A stretch of 64,000 nucleotides of DNA from Hoylesella loescheii (GTDB taxonomy: Bacteria; Bacteroidota; Bacteroidia; Bacteroidales; Bacteroidaceae): positions 1-64,000 of the forward strand of contig JADYUK010000012.1 in NCBI GenBank assembly GCA_021531755.1, in the 5' to 3' direction. A program made the position numbers and the translations under genes. Shown here one piece after another: positions 60,545 through 64,000 of the stretch. The number at the start of each line of letters is the position of its first letter. The stretch's first letter is position 1. The notes beneath the pieces are model-generated. The model saw only the letters and a program-made list of their open reading frames with translations, searched no databases and had not been told where the DNA came from.

Positions 60545-62869
60545 ATGCAAGAGAACTTAGTCATCGTAGAGAGCCCGGCCAAGGCCAAGACAATAGAGAA
60601 ATTCCTTGGCAAGGATTTCAAGGTCATGTCGTCATATGGCCATATCCGCGATTTGAAGAAGAAGGAGATAAGCATCGACCTCGACACCCTCGAGCCGCAA
60701 TATGAGATACCAGAGGACAAGAAGAAACTTGTCAGCGAACTGAAACAGCAGGCGAAGAAAGCCAGCAAGGTATGGCTCGCATCCGATGAGGACCGCGAGG
60801 GAGAGGCTATATCATGGCATCTGTGCGAGGTGCTCGGCCTCGATGAGGAGAAGACATCGCGCATAGTGTTCCACGAGATAACAAAGCCCGCAATACTCGC
60901 GGCTATCGACAATCCTCGACATCTTGACATGAATCTCGTCGACGCGCAGCAGGCACGCCGTGTACTTGACCGCCTCGTCGGCTTCAAGATATCGCCTGTC
61001 CTGTGGCGCAAGGTAAAGCCGGCGCTATCAGCCGGACGAGTACAGTCAGTCGCTGTGCGCCTCATCGTAGAGCGTGAGCGTGAGATACAGAACTTCGTCT
61101 CTGAGACATACTACCGCATCAACGCCATCTTCGTCATCGACGACAACGGACATCCGACAGAGGTGAAGGCCGAGCTGGACAAGCGCTTCGCATCGCACGA
61201 CGACGCGATGGCATTCCTCACGACATGCCGCGAGTCACACTTCTACGTCTGTGACATACAGCAGAAACCACTCCACCGCTCGCCTGCCCCACCGTTCACC
61301 ACATCGACACTGCAGCAGGAGGCAGCGAGGAAACTCGGATTCACCGTCTCACAGACAATGATGGTGGCACAGCACCTCTACGAGAACGGTCTGATAACAT
61401 ACATGCGTACAGACTCTGTCAATCTCTCCAAGCTCTGCATAGCAGCCACAAGGGACGAGATAGAGAAGCAGTATGGCAAGGAATACAGCCAGCCACGCAA
61501 CTTCCAGACAAAATCAAAGGGAGCACAGGAGGCCCACGAGGCTATCCGCCCGACATCCATGGAGCGCCTGCGCATAGACGGCACAGTACAGGAGAAACGC
61601 CTCTACGACCTCATATGGAAACGCACCGTGGCATCACAGATGGCAGAGGCGGAGATAGAGAAGACACAGGTGAGCATCGCCGTGAGCCGCGCACAGGAGC
61701 TCTTCGTAGCCCAGGGAGAGGTGGTGAGATTCGACGGATTCCTGAAAGTCTACTCCGAGAGCCATGACGACAACAAGAATGACAGCTACGCCGACGACGG
61801 AAGACAGCTGCCAGAGATGACCATAGGCCAGAAGATGGCATACAGGGAGATAACATCGACAGAGCGTTTCACACAGTCACCGCTGAGATACACCGAGGCA
61901 TCGCTCGTCCACAAGCTCGAGGAGCTGGGCATCGGACGCCCGTCGACCTACGCCCCGACAATATCGACCATACAGCAGCGCGAGTATGTGCAGAAAGGCG
62001 ACAAGAAGGGCGAGGAGAGACAGTATGCCATAAACACCCTGCGCAATGGCGTCATATCACAGCGCACAAAGGCCGAGATGGCAGGCTCTGACAAGGGCAA
62101 GCTGCTGCCGACAGACATAGGCATCGTCGTCAACGACTTCCTCATAAAGTTCTTCCCAGACATCATGGACTACAACTTCACGGCACGTGTGGAGGAGAAA
62201 TTCGACGAGATAGCCGACGGACACGAGCGCTGGAACGACATGCTGAAGGATTTCTACAAAGACTTCGAGCCCATGGTGGAGAAGACCATCAACACACGCT
62301 CAGAGCATAAGGCTGGCGAGCGGCAGGTGGGTGTCGACCCTGACAGCGGCAAGCCAGTATTCGTCAAGATAGGACGTTACGGGCCTGTCGTGCAGATAGG
62401 CACAGCAGAGGACAAGGAGAAGCCACGCTTCGCACAGCTCCCGTCAGACAAGTCGATGGAGACAATAACCCTCGACGAGGCCCTCAAGCTCTTCGAGCTG
62501 CCACGCACACTGGGCATGTACGACGGCGACAAGGTCATCATAGGCACAGGACGCTTTGGCCCATACGTGCTCTACAAGAAGAAGTATGTCTCCATACCCA
62601 AGACCGAGGACCCTCTCACCATCACCCTGCAGCGAGCCGAGGAACTCATAACAGAGAAGCAACGCCAGGAGCAGCAGCGACACATAAAGACATTCGGAGA
62701 GGGGGATGAGAAGATAGACATCCTCAACGGCAGATACGGCCCGTACATAGCATACGGCGGAAAGAACTTCCGCATACCAAAGGCTATGCACGAGCGTGTG
62801 GCAGAGCTGACCAACGAAGAGTGTATCGAGATAATCAACACCCCCGTAACATCAAAACGAAAGAAATGA
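60545..62869 (+). CDS. topA: DNA topoisomerase I
   Basis: The 774-residue type IA topoisomerase starts with the TOPRIM segment LVIVESPAKAKTIEKFLGKD and has DEDREGEAISWHL for Mg binding, the catalytic Tyr in LITYMRTDS (about residue 285), and PSTYAPTISTIQ. C-terminal repeats (about 600-770) of the GRYGPYI type replace the zinc fingers of the E. coli enzyme. It relaxes negative supercoils. Its stop overlaps the aroK start (ATGA), so the two genes are translationally coupled. Confidence 0.97.
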   Translation: MQENLVIVESPAKAKTIEKFLGKDFKVMSSYGHIRDLKKKEISIDLDTLEPQYEIPEDKKKLVSELKQQAKKASKVWLASDEDREGEAISWHLCEVLGLDEEKTSRIVFHEITKPAILAAIDNPRHLDMNLVDAQQARRVLDRLVGFKISPVLWRKVKPALSAGRVQSVAVRLIVEREREIQNFVSETYYRINAIFVIDDNGHPTEVKAELDKRFASHDDAMAFLTTCRESHFYVCDIQQKPLHRSPAPPFTTSTLQQEAARKLGFTVSQTMMVAQHLYENGLITYMRTDSVNLSKLCIAATRDEIEKQYGKEYSQPRNFQTKSKGAQEAHEAIRPTSMERLRIDGTVQEKRLYDLIWKRTVASQMAEAEIEKTQVSIAVSRAQELFVAQGEVVRFDGFLKVYSESHDDNKNDSYADDGRQLPEMTIGQKMAYREITSTERFTQSPLRYTEASLVHKLEELGIGRPSTYAPTISTIQQREYVQKGDKKGEERQYAINTLRNGVISQRTKAEMAGSDKGKLLPTDIGIVVNDFLIKFFPDIMDYNFTARVEEKFDEIADGHERWNDMLKDFYKDFEPMVEKTINTRSEHKAGERQVGVDPDSGKPVFVKIGRYGPVVQIGTAEDKEKPRFAQLPSDKSMETITLDEALKLFELPRTLGMYDGDKVIIGTGRFGPYVLYKKKYVSIPKTEDPLTITLQRAEELITEKQRQEQQRHIKTFGEGDEKIDILNGRYGPYIAYGGKNFRIPKAMHERVAELTNEECIEIINTPVTSKRKK

Positions 62870-63393
62870 CACGCATAATCCTCCTGGGATACATGGGAGC
62901 CGGAAAGACCACCATAGGCAAAGCCCTCGCCAAGGAACTCGGGATAATGTTCTACGACCTCGACTGGTATATCGAGTCGAGAATGCGGCGCACCGTGGCA
63001 CAGATATTCAGCGACGAGGGAGAGGAAGGCTTCAGAGAGATAGAGCGTAACATGCTCCATGAGGTGGCAGAGTTTGAGGATGTCGTCATATCATGCGGAG
63101 GAGGGACACCCTGCTTCTACGACAACATGGACTATATGAACGCGCAGGGCGACACCATATACCTGCAGGCATCGCCCGATGTGCTAGCCGGACACCTGAG
63201 AATGGGGAAGGTAGTGCGGCCGCTGATAGCCGGGAAAAGCGACGAGGAACTGAGACAATACATCATTGAAAGCCTCAAGCAGCGAGAGCCTTACTACACC
63301 AAAGCCCACCACACACTCAACGTTGACCTCATGGACAACTATGAGAAAATACGCATATCGGTGGAGAAAGCACGGCAGATACTCGGCGTATAG
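62866..63393 (+). CDS. aroK: Shikimate kinase
   Basis: The 175-residue kinase has Walker A GYMGAGKTTIG (8-18), the DLDWYIE substrate-binding Asp, GFREIERNML and the ISCGGGTPCF block. It phosphorylates shikimate for aromatic amino acid synthesis. The start at 62866 overlaps the topA stop by four bases; an earlier in-frame start inside topA is rejected. argB follows after 91 bases. Confidence 0.95.
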   Translation: MTRIILLGYMGAGKTTIGKALAKELGIMFYDLDWYIESRMRRTVAQIFSDEGEEGFREIERNMLHEVAEFEDVVISCGGGTPCFYDNMDYMNAQGDTIYLQASPDVLAGHLRMGKVVRPLIAGKSDEELRQYIIESLKQREPYYTKAHHTLNVDLMDNYEKIRISVEKARQILGV

Positions 63394-63484
63394 CATGGAG
63401 GAGGCTGCAGCGAAAGCACACCACAGGACAGCATCAGCCAGCGGGATGACAGCAAGACAACACACCCAAAAAACATCAGCAAGA

Positions 63485-64000
63485 ATGCAGATAACAGTAA
63501 TAAAAGTAGGAGGCGCTGTCGTCGAGGACGAGAAGCAGCTATCTGGCCTCATAGAGTCATTCGCAAGGATAGAGGGCCCGAAAGTGCTCGTGCATGGCGG
63601 CGGACGGCGCGCTACAAAGGTAGCAGCACAGCTGGGCATAGAGACACAGATGGCAGGCGGACGGCGAATAACAGACGCGGCGATGCTCGATGTCGTCACA
63701 ATGGTATACGGCGGACTCGTCAACAAGCATCTCGTGGCCATGCTCCAGGCACAGGGCGTCAACGCTGCCGGACTGACAGGAGCCGATATGGACATCATAC
63801 GCTCTCACCGCAGACCATTGAAGCGCATGACAATAGACGGGGAAGAGCGGATGATTGACTTCGGCTTTGTCGGCGATGTGGACCATGCCGACGGACAGAG
63901 GCTCACAATGCTGCTCGAGAATGGCATCATACCAGTCGTCGCCCCGCTGACACACGACGGCAAGGGGAATATCCTCAACACTAATGCTGACACCATGGCA
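63485..64000 (+). CDS. argB: Acetylglutamate kinase, 5' part
   Basis: 172 codons are present and the gene runs off the window's right edge. The amino-acid-kinase fold is clear: VIKVGGAVVED at the N-terminus, LVHGGGRRATKVAAQLG, a GGRRITDAAMLDVV block, and VVAPLTHDGKGNILNTNADT near the end. The enzyme phosphorylates N-acetylglutamate in arginine synthesis. It starts 91 bases after aroK on the same strand; the 80-90 bases between hold no gene. Confidence 0.95.
   Translation, partial: MQITVIKVGGAVVEDEKQLSGLIESFARIEGPKVLVHGGGRRATKVAAQLGIETQMAGGRRITDAAMLDVVTMVYGGLVNKHLVAMLQAQGVNAAGLTGADMDIIRSHRRPLKRMTIDGEERMIDFGFVGDVDHADGQRLTMLLENGIIPVVAPLTHDGKGNILNTNADTMA

Overview
The window looks like a chromosomal segment of a saccharolytic Prevotellaceae member (Bacteroidales; Prevotella/Segatella type). 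Reasons: a SusC/SusD pair, NigD-like, DUF4292 and WbqC family proteins, many secreted glycoside hydrolases, Bacteroidota-type promoter elements (TAnnTTTG at -7), weak Shine-Dalgarno signals, and a GC content that by eye is a little above 50%. No rRNA, tRNA, CRISPR array, phage gene, integrase or transposase was recognised. LAYOUT: 0-2 kb: mraZ (start of the division/cell-wall cluster, which continues beyond the left edge) with three MraZ boxes on its promoter, then a gene-free block of dispersed and tandem repeats. 2-5 kb: a secreted protein of unknown function and a NigD-like lipoprotein. 5-10 kb: a GH31 glycosidase and a two-part alpha/beta-hydrolase esterase. 10-23 kb: a polysaccharide utilisation locus (PUL) read leftward as GH43 (subfamily 24-like), susC, susD, DUF2264/GH154-like and GH105, with a divergent GH35 beta-galactosidase; the enzyme set suggests type II arabinogalactan side chains. 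23-28 kb: a leftward operon dut, TPR protein, DUF4292 lipoprotein, EnvC-like amidase activator. 28-30 kb: dgt-like dNTPase. 30-33 kb: GH51 arabinofuranosidase and a GH43 enzyme. 33-41 kb: gdhA, a DEAD-box RNA helicase with an odd insertion, LOG-family protein, thioesterase, dprA and dusB. 41-45 kb: a MalY/PatB lyase, a truncated Cys/Met-metabolism lyase, and a GH43 xylosidase/arabinosidase. 45-47 kb: sufC and sufD without sufB or sufS. 47-51 kb: AraC regulator, WbqC family protein, and an M48-like protein with a damaged HEXXH motif. 51.3-56.2 kb: an AT-rich island carrying McrB, McrC and a HEPN-like gene fragment, bordered by a perfect 14-bp inverted repeat. 56-60 kb: lepB, dapB and a secreted esterase. 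60.5-64 kb: topA, aroK and the 5' part of argB. MAIN OBSERVATIONS: (1) the McrBC island is bounded by 14-bp inverted repeats, sits downstream of dapB-lepB, and its McrB carries an apparent EVE/PUA-like domain between Walker A and Walker B; (2) at least six unrelated intergenic sequences are tandemly repeated with a period of exactly 22 bp (usually three copies), and other spacers carry repeats of 66 or 67 bp, pointing to a common length rule; (3) a dispersed element of about 75 bp carries a perfect DnaA-box nonamer in several copies. HOW THE GENES WORK TOGETHER: secreted GH43, GH51, GH35, GH31, GH105 and esterases plus the SusCD pump form the carbohydrate-harvest part; dut and dgt trim dUTP and dGTP from a shared divergent promoter region; gdhA assimilates ammonia; McrBC is a type IV restriction defence.
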